Shown here: positions 9,536-21,249 of the stretch, one piece after another | Numbering within the stretch: the first letter of the stretch is position 1 | Layout of the letters: each line of letters starts with the position of its first letter | Assembly: GCF_000247695.1 (NCBI RefSeq) | Contig: NW_004624783.1 | Coordinates: 124,919-188,918, forward strand | Direction of reading: 5' to 3' | DNA: 64,000 nt | From: Heterocephalus glaber | Lineage: Eukaryota; Chordata; Mammalia; Rodentia; Bathyergidae | Translations under genes and position numbers: made by a program | The notes under the pieces: model-generated | Databases searched by the model: none | Seen by the model: only the letters and a program-made list of their open reading frames with translations | What the model was told of the DNA's origin: nothing

Positions 9536-11771
9536 GCTTCTTCATTTAAGTAGCACATCTCATTACTTTTAAGGCGCAAATTTTCCATTTGAACATTTCT
9601 GAAATTGCAATGCATTATTCCAGCGGACTTTGTCCACTTTTTGTCTTTCTGAGTGATACAAAACAAAACAAAACAATGGTGAGCAAAAACACATGATGCA
9701 TTCAACTGAGTGCAGTACCGGTGTATTTGTTTGAAGACTCTCTGTCATCCCTGTTAACCTGGGAAGTCCCAGCAGTCCAAGACTCTTCTCACTCCCTTCA
9801 GGGTTGTGTCTCCACTGCCTAGCATGGTGCAGGGGACGAAGTATCAATCATGCTGAGTGTTGCCCTCATAGACAAGACCGTAACTGTCTGCAGCAAAACA
9901 CTGATTTATGTAAACAAGCACTCCTGACTTGGCAGTCCAGGCCAGCTGCAGGTCACTCACAAGCCCTGCAGATTAAGCCTCACCACTGAAAAGCCATCCA
10001 TCCCTGGTCGTGTGGGGTGGTCCTGATCTGGAGGAGGCCTGGATTGTGCTGAGGGAATGCAGCCTCCAGCCCCCCTCATCCCAAGCCTTTGGTTGCTTAG
10101 GAGTCCAAAGGAAGTGAGTTTTGTCTCTGGAAAATGTCACTCACTTGGAAGGGGCTCCTGAATGAGAGAATTCATTTATAAACTCCCTGGGCAGCTTCCC
10201 CCCCGCCTGCCGCCGCCTTAATCTCTCGATTGTTACGTTATTTATATATGGCCTGCTGCCCTTGTGTCCCTCTGTTGGAAAATCCAGGGTTGTTGATTGT
10301 GTGCAGGCCTGCTCCCCGGCTGGCTTCAAGGCTCTTTTGCTGCCACAAGGCTCTCTGTCACAGGCAGGGACATCCCCAGAAAAACCTCTTTGGGGCAGAG
10401 AATGAAGCCAAGTGTGCCACGAGGTTAGGCACCTCCAGCCCCGTCCTTTCAGACATCAAAGTGCCTCACACCTCAAAAAGAGTAAGCCCTGAATCACACT
10501 TGAAATCACTCGGGGCTGGCGAGGGCCCCAGTGGGGTGAGGCAAGAGAGCCCGTGAATAATAAGAAAGTGATGAGCCCATTGTAAAGATGGTCCTCCCGC
10601 TGGCCTGCTAGAGGAGCCCACTCTCAAGGGAGGGTCTCTCTCGGGACATTCTGAGCCGGGCCACTCTTCTGGGATAGGCCCTGGAGAAAGTATGCCCACT
10701 GGAAAAATAATTCCCATTCTTTCCTTAATCCACAGGCAGTGGCTGCAAATACCTGAGCGTGCAAACATCTCCCTGGGGCTGGTGGGGATTAGGCCAGAAT
10801 CAGCCTGGCCCATGGCACGTATATAGCTGTGTAAACCAGGGCCCCTGGTGGGGAGAGATGCTGCCCAGGGGACTTGTGGGGCACATGGGGAGAGCGTATA
10901 GAGCAGGCCAGGTTTGAGGGGCAGAACTGACCTGGCATTCGGGGCCCCTGGGTGAGCCTTCTCTCCATCACAAGCTGAATGGTGGCAGCGTACTGAGGCC
11001 CCTGGTGCCTAGTCTGTAGGATCATCTTCCCCAAACATCCTCACACACAGGATCTGGGGCTCTGAACTTTTCGGAGAATCCCTCCTCAGAAGAAGTTCCT
11101 GCTCCTTACCTGGATGCTGCCCCACCCTCTCCTTCCTCGCTCCTTCTGTTGAATGCCCCACTGTGCCCTTCATTTCTCCACCTATTCATTTATTCCTCTC
11201 ATCACCCCAGGCTGCTCACCTGCCCCTTCCCTCCTAGCTGTCTGTGGTCCCCAGTCCTACCTGTCTTCAAGGCGCAGCTCTAGTTCAAGGCCCCATTTGT
11301 TCACAAGGGCTTCCATGCAGCACTGCTGTATACCCTGGGCTCTTGGGGCTGAGGTCATGGGTGTCATGAGCAGGGGATGTGCCGTGGTGCTGTGGTCCAT
11401 GGGGCAGCTGCCAAGTGCCCTGGGAACTGGATTAGACAGTTTAGGTGTTGTGGCTCTCCAGGGGAAGGAGACTCCATACCATGGACAGAGAATGCAAAGG
11501 CCTAGATAAGCGGGTTAGGGTGGGCACACAAGAACCCCATGAGAAGTCTTGCCCTGGTCCAGGTGAGAAGCATAGCAGACCTGAGGAGAGGGGCCAGGGT
11601 GAGGGGATTGTGGACGTGGCATGGGTCTCTCTAGGAACAATTGGGTGAGTAGGGGAAGCCGAGGTGATGCCTGGGATCCAGGTATGTGCAGGAAGGGAGC
11701 TGGGAGCCCCGGGTGGGCAGGGCAGCTCTTGCCTCTGGACAGCAGGTTCATCAGGCCCTTCCATCCTCCAG

Positions 11772-11952
11772 GTCGGCTGCTTCCTGAAGACCCCAAAGTT
11801 CCCCATCTGGGTGGTGTGCAGCGAGAGCCACTTCAGCGTCCTCTTCAGCCCGAAGCCTGAGCTCCTCTCCGATTGGAGGGCTGAGCGGCTCTTTGACCTG
11901 TACTACTATGACGGCCTGGCCAACCAGCAGGAGGAGATCCGGCTGACTGTTG
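11772..11952 (+). CDS. MINDY4: MINDY4 coding exon C with the catalytic-histidine motif
   Basis: This 181-nt exon has the acceptor catcctccag|GTC and the donor GACTGTTG|gtgcgcc. It encodes 60 residues plus one base. The peptide starts [20 protein letters not shown], continues FSVLFS, and later has [15 protein letters not shown]. The SESHFSVLF strand is the MINDY-family histidine motif. By analogy with the NHFS motif of MINDY1 its His is the likely catalytic base; this assignment is from family knowledge, not shown here. The Trp-Val-Val strand and the YYYDGL segment fit the core beta sheet of the papain-like fold. The exon ends in phase 1, completing a GAC (Asp) codon with the exon at 12504. 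Confidence 0.95.
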
Positions 11953-12503
11953 GTGCGCCACCCCCAGCTCAATCCTCAGGGAGTCTCCAGGCCCCCAGAC
12001 CCCAGCCTTCATCTGCCCTCTCAGCAAGCCAGAGGACAACATAGACTCCAATATCAGGACCCGGTGGTCAGAGAGCAATGTTTGCAGGGCATCCTGGAGG
12101 AGGGGTCCTAGAATGACCCCAGAGCTCCTATCGGTCTCAAGGGTGTAAAGTGAAATTAACACATGGCAAGAGCCCTGAAAACTTGGGCTGACATGTTTAG
12201 ATTTATTCTTCAGGTAATAGGGAGCCATGAAAGGTTTTGGAGCAGCGGAGTGCTGAGGTCAGATGTGTTTTTAGAAAGAGTATGGTGGTAGCAGAAGCAG
12301 GGCACAGGAGTGGGACAGAGGCTGAAGATGAGAGACAGTGAATTATCCGAGTGAGACTCTGTGGCTGGGAGTGGGGGTGGGTCCAGTTGAGATGGAAATG
12401 AGGGACAGGTTCTGGGGTGGGGGGGGCAGGACTTGTGGGCACTGTGCTGACCCCAGGTGAGTGCAGAGCCCCGGGATGACACGTGTGCTGCTCTCTTTCC
12501 CAG
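11953..12503 (+). other. MINDY4: MINDY4 short intron (551 bp)
   Basis: This phase-1 intron has a GT donor at 11953 and a CAG acceptor ending at 12503 preceded by 'gctgctctctttccc'. I see no repeat or other feature apart from a short G-rich patch near 12370-12430. Confidence 0.8.
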
Positions 12504-12576
12504 ACACCACCCGGACCATCCCTGAGGACAGTGGCAAGGACCTCATCCCTCCTCTGGAACTCTGCATCAGGACCAA
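12504..12576 (+). CDS. MINDY4: MINDY4 coding exon D
   Basis: This 73-nt exon has the acceptor ctttcccag|AC and the donor GGACCAA|gtgagt. With the preceding exon it completes an Asp codon and then encodes TTRTIPEDSGKDLIPPLELC followed by IRT and two bases of a Lys codon. The LIPPLELCIRTKW segment is the conserved end of the MINDY3/4 type catalytic domain. The TIPEDSGKD linker is the most variable part compared with the remembered human protein (TISEDTDND). It ends in phase 2 and joins the terminal exon 8.6 kb downstream. Confidence 0.93.
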
Positions 12577-14612
12577 GTGAGTCGGGCCAGCTCTGGCTTG
12601 AGAATCTCACCCTGAATGGCCGGGATGTGGGGCAGGGGGGTATTGGCCTGCAGGAAGAGGATGGGGTCCTGGAGCCTCCATCCCAAGGGTTGTGATGAGG
12701 CGATACTGCACCTGGGGCTCCTGCAGAAGGCAGTTTCCCCATCTTCACTGTGGCCCATGTGGTGTGTGCCTCACAGCTCTGGGATGTCCCCACCGCAGGG
12801 TGTGCTGTGCCCTGTCCAGCAACCTGTGTGTTGAGTGCTGTTGGGCTGAAAGGAGGGACACTGCTGGCTTGGTGGGAACTGGAAGCTGCAGCAGCACTGG
12901 AAGGCAGGAAGGCTGGCCAAGCCAAGATGAAGCGGGAGGTCATGGTGGGAGCAACAGCACCCTCTGTGTGGAGTAGAGGCAGAGGGGATGCCTTGGCCAC
13001 CCTGAACACTCAGCAGAGGTGTAGCCCTCAGAAGCTGGTGGGGAGAGGGGAAGCCCACCAGCCTCCCTGGGGGAGCCAGAGCCCACTTCCCTCAGAGTTC
13101 CCCATTGGGCCCCAGGCTAGGGCCACACTCCGCAGGGCTGGGAGGGTGTCACTGTCAGGAACGCAGCTCCAAGCCTGGCTGGTGACCCCCTGAAGGCCAC
13201 AGCATTGCCGGTGGTAGAAGAGGACGGCCTGGGGAGGCAAGAAACTGGGATTCTCTTCCCTTCCTCCAGGGCAGCAGTCAAAGTTGCAACAACTATGAGC
13301 CTGGGTGCTGCTCAGGCCGAACCCCGGCTCTGCTGTGAGCCATTGGACTTCATCTACTCGTACCTCCCTTTGTCATTTGCAAAATGGGGCAGTGGCAGTT
13401 CCTAGCTCCCAGGGATCTTGAGGAATGCTGGGACCTGACCACCCACTCTGCTACCTTAGCTCTCATCGTGAGCCACTCAGCTACTCGGGATTGGGTTGGC
13501 CTGAGGCGGAATCTCCATTTTCCTGCCTGTGAAGGGACTGGGGCCAGGTGGGGCTGTGGATGCCCGCCCAGGCCCAGTTCCAACTCCCTGAGATCCAGAA
13601 GGCATAGCTGGGCCCAGGTCCACTGCCCACCTGCAGGCGGGCGAGCCCTGGAATGGGCTGAGAAAGACCACTGAGGCAGGGGAGTGGGAGGGAGTCCAGA
13701 CAGCCTCACTGCACCCCCCATCCCTGTTCCTGTCTGTTCACTGCCCTCCCCCGCAGGGACGCAGCGTTCCTGCAGGGTCATGTGTTGGGACTGTTTTCAT
13801 CAGGGGATTAAGGGCACATGCAGGCCGCTGACTTTCATGTACAAAGGGCCACTCATTCCAGGTGATGAGAGAAGGGCCGCAGTAGGGAAGGGAGGTGACA
13901 CCAGCCGTGGCACCTGGTGTAGCACAGCACAGAGGCAACGCAGCATCCTTCCTGCAGGGCCCTACAGGGCTCGGACCACACCCTGGGTACAGGCTCAGCC
14001 TCCTCTGGGCCCTGGGGCCTTCGCTAGGGCCTTCATCTGGCTCTGTGCCTCTGGGGCCCTCCCAGGGCTACCCCTGACTCCCCCACTGTTCACTGTGGGT
14101 AGGGAACGAGGTTTTCCCCAGAAAATCATTCTATCTCAGGACTCAAAGTTCCTCCCAGCATGGGGCCCAGTTGGACTTCCGAAGTACAGGCCCAGTTGGC
14201 AGGTGTTTGACTTTGGGCTCTGGCCTATCTAGGAGGCAGCCCGCTACCCAGAACCAGCATGACAGGGAGCTCAGACCAGACTCCTGGAGGGTGCACTCGG
14301 GGCTCTTCTGTCAGCTGCCACTGTCTCACAGGGCCTCCCTCCCCACTCCATGTGGCAGATGACAGGTGATGGGGGAAGCTGGAGAGGCGGCTTGCCTCAG
14401 GGAGTGAGCCGAGGGTCTGGGGACAGATGTCTAGGCTGGGGCCTGCCCTGCCCTGGGCTGAACCCTGGCATCCCCAGCAGTGTCTCACAGGGCTTGTGGG
14501 GAGCACATGGGCTTTGGGACAGCAGGCCTGGGAACTATGCCCCAGACCCTGGCCAGCTCCCCGAGAGAGCAGGAGAGAGCTGGGAGAGCCCATGCCTGTT
14601 TATGGCTTGCTC

Positions 14613-14795
14613 CAGTGCAAGGGTCTTCAAGCTTCAGGGATATCCAGATGCTCTGGAGAATGTGTCAGAACACAGGTCTTTGGCCACCCAGGGCTCCTGC
14701 TGCAAGGCATCCAGGGCAGGGCCTGGTTTTATCTTAATAAGAAGTCCTTAGAGCTGTTGGTGCTGCTGATCCTAGGGCCACACTTGGAGGAGCTG
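14613..14795 (-). mobile_element. MER5A-like hAT-Charlie transposon
   Basis: This is the near full-length MER5A layout in reverse. 'cagtgcaagggtcttcaagcttcag' corresponds to 'cagtggttctcaaactttag'. 'ccagatgctctggagaatgtgtcagaacacag' corresponds to 'cagaatcacctggagggcttgttaaaacacag'. 'gatcctagggccacacttggagg' corresponds to 'ggtccggggaccacactttgag'. It is non-coding. Confidence 0.6.
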
Positions 14796-17298
14796 ATCTG
14801 ATGACTGCAGAGGGTCAGGCCTCCTCCTTCTCATTCCCACCATGTCTACCTTGTGGGAGTCAGTTATCAAGTGAGGCTGTGACCTTCCAGTGTCCACCCT
14901 GCTTGACACGCTGGGCTAGGGGCTTTCCTCCAAAGCCCAGTCTTTTGCCCATTCTACTGGCCCATTCCCCCACCCCCACAGTGGGGCTGCCTGGCCAGCT
15001 AACGTGGTAGGACTTTCCCAGTGTTATTCCCAGAAAAGCTGAGTGGATGAAGGAAGTGTGGGCTTGCTGTGTCCGTTCCCCTCTCCTCATCAGATAACAT
15101 AGCCCTGTAATGGGAAACAGCAGGCATAGCCCCCTGGAATCCTACTCCAAGGGATTGGATTACAAAGGCTTTGCATCTTTGTCTTCATCCCAGATTCTCA
15201 AACAGCTCAAAGGAGTGACTTGGGAAAGGGGCCTTCGAGGTCACGGGGAGGACCTGCTGGAATGGTCTTGTGTCTGGGTGCTGTGGCTAGGGGCCAGGGT
15301 GAGTCATGCTGCCTGGTGCATGGCTACGCTCAGGTCATTCCCCAGGCAGAGTTTGATTCCAGGCACTGGGTGAGATTCGGCTAAATGCTCATGCTGTCCT
15401 GTCCATCTTGCTAGATGGTCTGGGTGGCTGGATTGCTACCTGGTGGACAGATGGGTTTTCCCTCCCACCACGTCTATTCTCATGAAATCCTGAGCTGAAC
15501 TTTATGGAAGCAACAACTAGATAAGAACTAGTTCCCATTCTCAGAGACTTTACGATCAAATAGAAACCAAGTTCAGAATCAACCCTGTTCTAATCCAGGG
15601 GAAGATACACCACCTACCCTTGGCCTAGCTCTGCTGCCCTGCAAGAAGCCCTGGCTCACACTGACCCAGCAGAGGCCACACCACACATCTGGCCAGCTGG
15701 CACCTTGCCTGAGTCCACAGAAAGGTGCAGGAACACCACTTGGTGTGGCCCCTTCTTTTACAGAGAGGCGTGGGGGTGTCTCCAGAATGGAGCTCTTCCC
15801 CAGCAATACCTCCAGTCATGAGCAGCTTAGGCCCTCACTGTCCCAGCCCAGAGGAAGGTCACTGAGAAGACAGCGTGACTTCCTGACACCTGGCTCTGTT
15901 GCCATAGAGACATTGCACAAGCCCAGACTGAGTTTTGCCTTCAGAGAAGAGCATCCTAATTGGAACCATCCCCAGGTTCCTGTGTTGTCCTTACTTTTTG
16001 GGGTGATGAACATCTCGGCCTCAGAGAGTCTTTTGTTACTGTTTCTGTGTCAGGGCTTCGGGGTCTGCTCCCCTTCCCTCCCCTGTCGAGTTCTCTAACC
16101 ATGTCAGCCAAAGCAGACCCATCTTGGGTCATTTCCACACAGGACACACACAGTGACCCCTCCCATGCTTCCAGCCTAGCTGGAGTGAGAAAATGAAAGA
16201 CTTGTCAGCCATCCAGAGAGAAGAGGAAAGAGCTCAGAACCAGGCCTGGAGCTGGGCCCACATGTTTCTGTTCGGAGTCCCAGACCAAAAATTAAAAATG
16301 CAATTCCAGCTGGGATGAGTGCCTTCGGGGGCCTGGGACAGAGTGCCCACCTCTCTCAATGGTATCCCCTCCCTCAGGAACCCCCTCTCCCACATTTCCT
16401 GCTGGCACCCTTGCCGGGGCTCCTTGATCATGATGCCTCTCATCCATGATGTCTCCACCACCTCCCTGCCCACACCAAGCATGCCCACCTGGTGATCTGC
16501 TACCGATCCACATCCCTGACTTCGCTCTGTGGTTGTCATGTGTGGATTCTGCTCCTGGCCTAGTTTTCCCCATACATCACCTGAGTATCACCATCCTTTC
16601 CCTGAGCTATTGTAAGATCAAAAAAAGAGCTGCAGAAAGCAGTCCCTCTCCTTTGGGGAACACAAGGAGTGTGGTATAGGGGACAGTGGAAGACTCGGGT
16701 GATGGCAAATAGGGTAAGGGTCCAGAGGGGAGTGGAGAGTTGGGGTCAAGAGACAGTGACCATGGCCACGGGCAGGGGTTCATAACCACTTGTTCAAAGG
16801 GAAGGAGAGTGAAGTGTGACTGGAGAACGAGGCTTCCCTGATGGGTGCGTGAGAGGGCAGTGGGCTCCAGAGCAGGTGTCCAGGGGAGCAGCTATTATCG
16901 AGGGGCATCCTCATGCCACAGTCCCCAAATGACAGGGGACACCAGCTCTGCTCGGAGCCTGGCCCAGGTGTTAAGGGGCCCTCAGACAGCCTGGCAGCCG
17001 GACACCACTTCTGCCAGGAGGAACCCCAGATCTGATTCTGAAGGAGGGTGGGCAGGGCAGGAGGATGGAGAGCACAGCAAAGCTAAGACCACAGGTAGGG
17101 GACGCCTTTCCACCATGAAATAAAGCAGGTTCCTCAGCCTTGCAAATCTGTTGAAGTAGGGAGTGATCCAGCAGTTGCAGTGATCGCCCCGGGTGAGGAG
17201 CAGGCTCTGTTTGAGGCCATGATGTGGGTCTCTCCATGACGTCAGGGTTGACTTTGGGCTCCAAGGACCAGATATTTTCAGCCAGCTCAACCTCTAAG

Positions 17299-17455
17299 CC
17301 AGTGGGATGATTTTACACTCCCGGGGATATTTGGCAGAGACATTTTTAGTTGTCAGCACCAGGAAGAGGGTGCTAAACCTCCTGCAGTGCAAAAGACACC
17401 CCCCCCACAACGAAGACTTAGCCAGTCCCAAATGCCAAAGGTGCCTAAGCTGTCA
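17299..17455 (+). mobile_element. MER20-like hAT transposon fragment
   Basis: 'ggggatatttggcagagacatttttagttgtcagcacc...gagggtgctaaacctcctgcagtgcaaaagacaccccccccacaacgaagacttagccagtcccaaatgcc' follows the remembered MER20 consensus (ggggacatttggcaatgtctggagacatttttggttgtcacaac...). A C-run at 17399-17406 is a local expansion. Confidence 0.6.
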
Positions 17456-19720
17456 GGCTGCTGGCTGTTCCTGAGTTAGTGCTGGGGAGTGAGCCCAGGG
17501 CTTTGATGCTGCCTCTCCCACTGCGCCCTCAGAAGCCTTTCCATTTCCTTGCTCTCATCGCCACCATCACTAATTGCTGTTGGTTGCATACACAGAGCTC
17601 TTTTCACTCATCCTCATAATTGACTCAGACATTCAGAACAACACCCGTTCTATCTCAGCCCTTTCATTTTTAAAACTGTCTCTGATTTTCTACCATCATT
17701 ACAAATTGCCTCCCTCTGGTGCATCTCCCTTTTTGCACCTGTTTGCTGGGATGGGCCAGTAAGTTACCACTGTAAATAGCCTCAGAATCTAGCACAAATC
17801 AGATAGCATGACAGGGAGGCTTAGAGATTGGTACTGATATGGATGTTGTCTAGCAGCTGGTGGGTGTGACTCACTCCTGCACTGAAGCCAAACTCCATTT
17901 CTGCCAAGATCTGGGAAGTTTGTAAATCGGGGATCATGGGAGGAACGTGGGCTTGCCTGTGAGAATGGGGAAGGTAAAGACTAGGTGGTAAGGACCTGGA
18001 GACCAGGCTGAGGGCAAGAATGTTGCTCTCCCTTCTGCTGCCCCTTGGGGACCTGAAGTCAAGAGTGTTCATAACACCCAAGACTTTGGGGCTTACCCAA
18101 AATCTTAATACAACAAGAAAAGCTTTTTAAATTATATATTTCAAAACTGCAAAGACAACAAAGGGAGAAAAAAATTGAAAATGTGAAACAGCATGGCAGG
18201 CCCCATTAAACACTGCATTACATTGCTGTAGATGGCTCATATACTATTTACCTGGTCACTGCATTGACCGGACCAGCCCCAAGGAACCAGGGATCAGCAG
18301 GTTGCCTTCCCAGATTGTCTTACTTCCAGTCTCTCCTCAGTTGTGTAAGTCAGAGTAGTGAACATTTTTTCTGCTGGTCAGACCTATATTAGCTCCCCTG
18401 GGACAGCATCAGACTCCAATTTCAAATAGTACCAACAGTCATCAACTAGGAGCAGACTAACTTCTCCATGGCATGTCAAGTTGTCTCCAAACAGAGTCTC
18501 AGTGTCTCTTAATCAAGCAGTGAAGATGAGTGTGTGATGCGGATACATTCCATCAAAGTGGCTCAACCCCAAAACATCTGATCAGCCTGACACGCAGAAG
18601 CTTGAGAAAGAGTCTAATTGTCTGGTTAAAGCACCCGGAGCCCACAGAATCGCTTAATTATTTCATGTCCAATGGAATGAGTGATGCTGCTCTTTCCAAC
18701 ACACACGATGACATTTGACAGTGAAGACAGGCAGTGCTTGCCGATGAGTGTTATCATGCATCTCTTGCCACACATTAGGCTGGGAAAAGATTTCTTTTTA
18801 AAAATATATGCAGATACTTTTGAATATCCAGATCTGTCTCTGAGCACTTGTGCCCTGAAAGATCTAAGGAACCAGGGGTCAGGTAGGGAAGTAGTATTCC
18901 CAGCCTTGCATGCCGGAAGGAAAGACTGATTGCTCAAGGGCCACACAACCCCACCTGGGTAAGATCTCTGAATATTACTGACTATCAACACATAACACTG
19001 AAAGGAACACAAAGATAATTTTAAAAAGAGTCCCCTAAAAACAATCATGGCTCAGCAAGTTTTCCAGCATCTACCCATTTCAGCCTTGGTGCAGAGCATT
19101 TTAACAAGAGGATACAAGTCAGCACTCGTGTATAGATAACAGTCTCCAGCTGTTGATTGGGGTGCACAGCAGCAGGCAGAGCCGTGTCTTCTGTCAAGAC
19201 TGTGATGAACCTGACATTCATACATTCCCCCCTGGCTGTGGGAGATGTGTCCTCACAGTGCCCTGGATGGAGTGAGGAGGAGAATGTGATATTAATTGTT
19301 CCCAAATGCGCTGTATGCAAACACCATCTTCTGCACCGAACATTTCTATGGGAGCAAGATGCACAGCATTGACATTAAAATTTTGTCTCCAAATATCAAG
19401 AAATCACCTTGCTTCTTTGAAGGGACATGAAATAGTGTGAAGTATAGAAAATATGCAACAAGGGAAGATATAGTCTTTACAGCTACCAGGAATTTGGCTG
19501 TAACCAACAGGAAAGCTAGTTGAAAGATCAGACTGAGCACGAATCCTGCTGCTTCTGGAAGGGTGTTGCTTCCAGCCCTCAAATGAGAGATGAGACCATC
19601 AAAGCAGTGCACAGGGCTGAAGAAAGAGAGCGGACACCTGAGAAAGGAAAGAGGAGAAAAATCAGTGGGAGATGCTCATGTAACAAAGATGGAGAGTGTT
19701 GGGTTTAGGATGATATGCTG

Positions 19721-20134
19721 CAGTTGTCCCTTGGTACCTGGAGAGGGTTGGTTCCAGGATCACCAAGGATACCACATCCTGAGGATGCTCCACTCCCTTC
19801 TATAAAATACTGTAGCATAGTATTTGCATATAACCTACCTAGTCCTCTTTATACTTTAAATTGATGATTGGTAAACTATAGCACACATGCCCCAGTGGGC
19901 TGTTTGTGTCATTGACAACTCTACAAGGTTTGCCATCACTGCTTTAAATCATCTCTAGGTGACTTAAAATACCTAATAAAATGTTACATAAATAGGTGTG
20001 GTATTGTTTAGGGAATAGTGACAAGAAAAAATTATGCACATGCTCAGTACAGATGCATTGTTTTGTAGTTCCGATCCATGATTGGTTGAATCTGTGGGTA
20101 CAGAACCCACAGATGAGGGGGACCAGCTGTACTG
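19721..20134 (+). mobile_element. MER2 (Tigger/Tc1-mariner) transposon with internal insertion
   Basis: It begins 'cagttgtcccttggtacc', runs through 'ggttggttccaggat', 'tataaaatactgtagcatagtatttgcatataacctacc', 'cctaataaaatgt' and 'attgtttagggaatagtgacaagaaaaaa', and ends 'gaccagctgtactg'. The CAGT/ACTG ends are partly conserved inverted termini. This is the MER2 non-autonomous family. A foreign segment at 19862-19941 splits it. The element has no transposase coding capacity. Confidence 0.8.
19862..19941. mobile_element. hAT-type mini-element nested inside MER2
   Basis: An 80-bp segment interrupts the MER2 sequence exactly between two copies of CTTTAAAT (19854-19861 and 19942-19949). An 8-bp duplication is the hAT signature. 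The two ends are near inverted repeats: 'tgatgattggtaaac' at the left and the reverse of 'gtttgccatcactg' at the right. The inside resembles the 'aaactatggcccatgggcc' block of hAT-Charlie MITE families. It is too short for coding. Confidence 0.72.
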
Positions 20135-21200
20135 GAACCACTTGGCGTTCCTGGGCCTTCCACTGAGAGATGCAGCAGTGTTACTTCAGGACAACCTGTT
20201 TGATCCTTTATTACAGTATTTAGGGACACTAGACTTTCCCAGGCTGGCAGACGATTAAAGGCAGGGTAGCTTTCCTTTTGTATTACTACATGGCAGTTAG
20301 AATTTTGACTTCAGTTCTGAAGAAAAACTTAAGGTTTTCAAAGTGGATTGTAGGCTCCCTCCCCAAGCCTTAGGTTTGGAAACCATTTATAAATCTGTCT
20401 CCAACTCTACATTGCTACAAAGATGTGCCACATCCATGTTCTAGTTCAGTCTTAGTAAACACAGATATAGAGAGTATACCTATTGCAATATTTCCATAAA
20501 TTCTCCATCTGCTGCCAATTCCCATTTTACAAAATCAGCACCATGTATTAAAATCAAGTGCTAAGAAGTTTCATGGTCTTATCTATAGTAACTTTTATGT
20601 TGGAACGGAGCTACTGTTAAGTTGTATCTTACCCTGGAATTTAATTCCACTCAGTGCTTCTTATGGCTGTATAAAGCAGTTTTTAGAAACTCTGGCATAC
20701 CCTTCACTGGCCCCCATGGGTCTTAGAGAAAAACCCAGAATCCTTGTGATGTCTGCTTGCCAGCACTGCCTGTACATCTCTTCACATCTTTCATTGTTTT
20801 TCAGCCACTGTCCTTTTCCCACACTTTGGACACCTCAGGGTATCTACTTTCTTAGTCCTGCACAGGCATCACTAAAGGGTCACAACCAGACACCTCTGGA
20901 AAGCAGCTGGGCCAAAATATGCCTGGGTCACTCACACACGAACAGAGGGCCTGGCACGGGGTCAGCCGTGGCACAGATGGATAAACCACCTGCCCCCTCT
21001 GCCTCCTCCATTGCTATCAAAGGTTCTGGTGTATCTGTTGCAGGTGGTGTGTGGGTTGTATGTCCATGTGGAGGGGTGAGTGGGTAGGATGGAATTGGAA
21101 ATCCTCAGTCGTCTGAGATGAGACTTCTGGTGAGCACGGGGAAGACAGTGTTTCCGCGTGGGCCCCCACAGCTCTAACTCTCCTGTTGCTCTGCCCTTAG

Positions 21201-21249
21201 GTGGAAGGGGGCTTCGGTGAATTGGAATGGCTCAGACCCCATCCTGTGA
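21201..21249 (+). CDS. MINDY4: MINDY4 terminal coding exon with stop
   Basis: The acceptor is ctgcccttag|G. The exon completes the Lys codon and encodes WKGASVNWNGSDPIL followed by TGA at 21247-21249. This tail appears identical to the remembered mammalian MINDY4 C-terminus, so the gene ends intact here. The coding part is only 49 nt and lies 8.6 kb from the previous exon. The 3' UTR follows without a near AATAAA. The first canonical hexamer downstream, at 22393, lies inside a SINE, and ATTAAA occurs at 22902. Confidence 0.95.

Larger units (their letters stand above)
6031..11771 (+). other. MINDY4: MINDY4 intron (5.7 kb)
   Basis: The contents, in order, are a short (GT)n at 6299-6323, a MaLR LTR at 6381-6770, and an MLT1-like LTR at 8783-9262 carrying an inserted ID SINE. 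An L2 fragment follows at 9285-9535, then a CpG-containing AT/GC-mixed block at 10115-10470 that looks like a candidate non-coding element. An L2-like piece lies near 11140-11330. The long minus-strand frame at 7591-8247 has no family resemblance and is most likely chance. Confidence 0.65.
12577..21200 (+). other. MINDY4: MINDY4 last intron (8.6 kb)
   Basis: This is the large final intron. It contains a MER5A-like element at 14613-14795, a MER20-like element at 17299-17455, and a MER2/Tigger element at 19721-20134 with a nested hAT fragment. From about 18080 to 20700 the sequence turns AT-richer, with no named repeat over most of it (18080-19710). The long minus-strand frame at 12203-13009 crosses the exon and is a shadow. 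No extra MINDY4 exon, RNA gene or processed pseudogene is visible. Confidence 0.65.

Noticed and set aside
12203..13009. 268-codon open frame on the minus strand
   Set aside because: It overlaps the genuine MINDY4 exon at 12504-12576 in antisense and is Pro/Ser-rich as expected from the complement of GC-rich DNA. No family resemblance.
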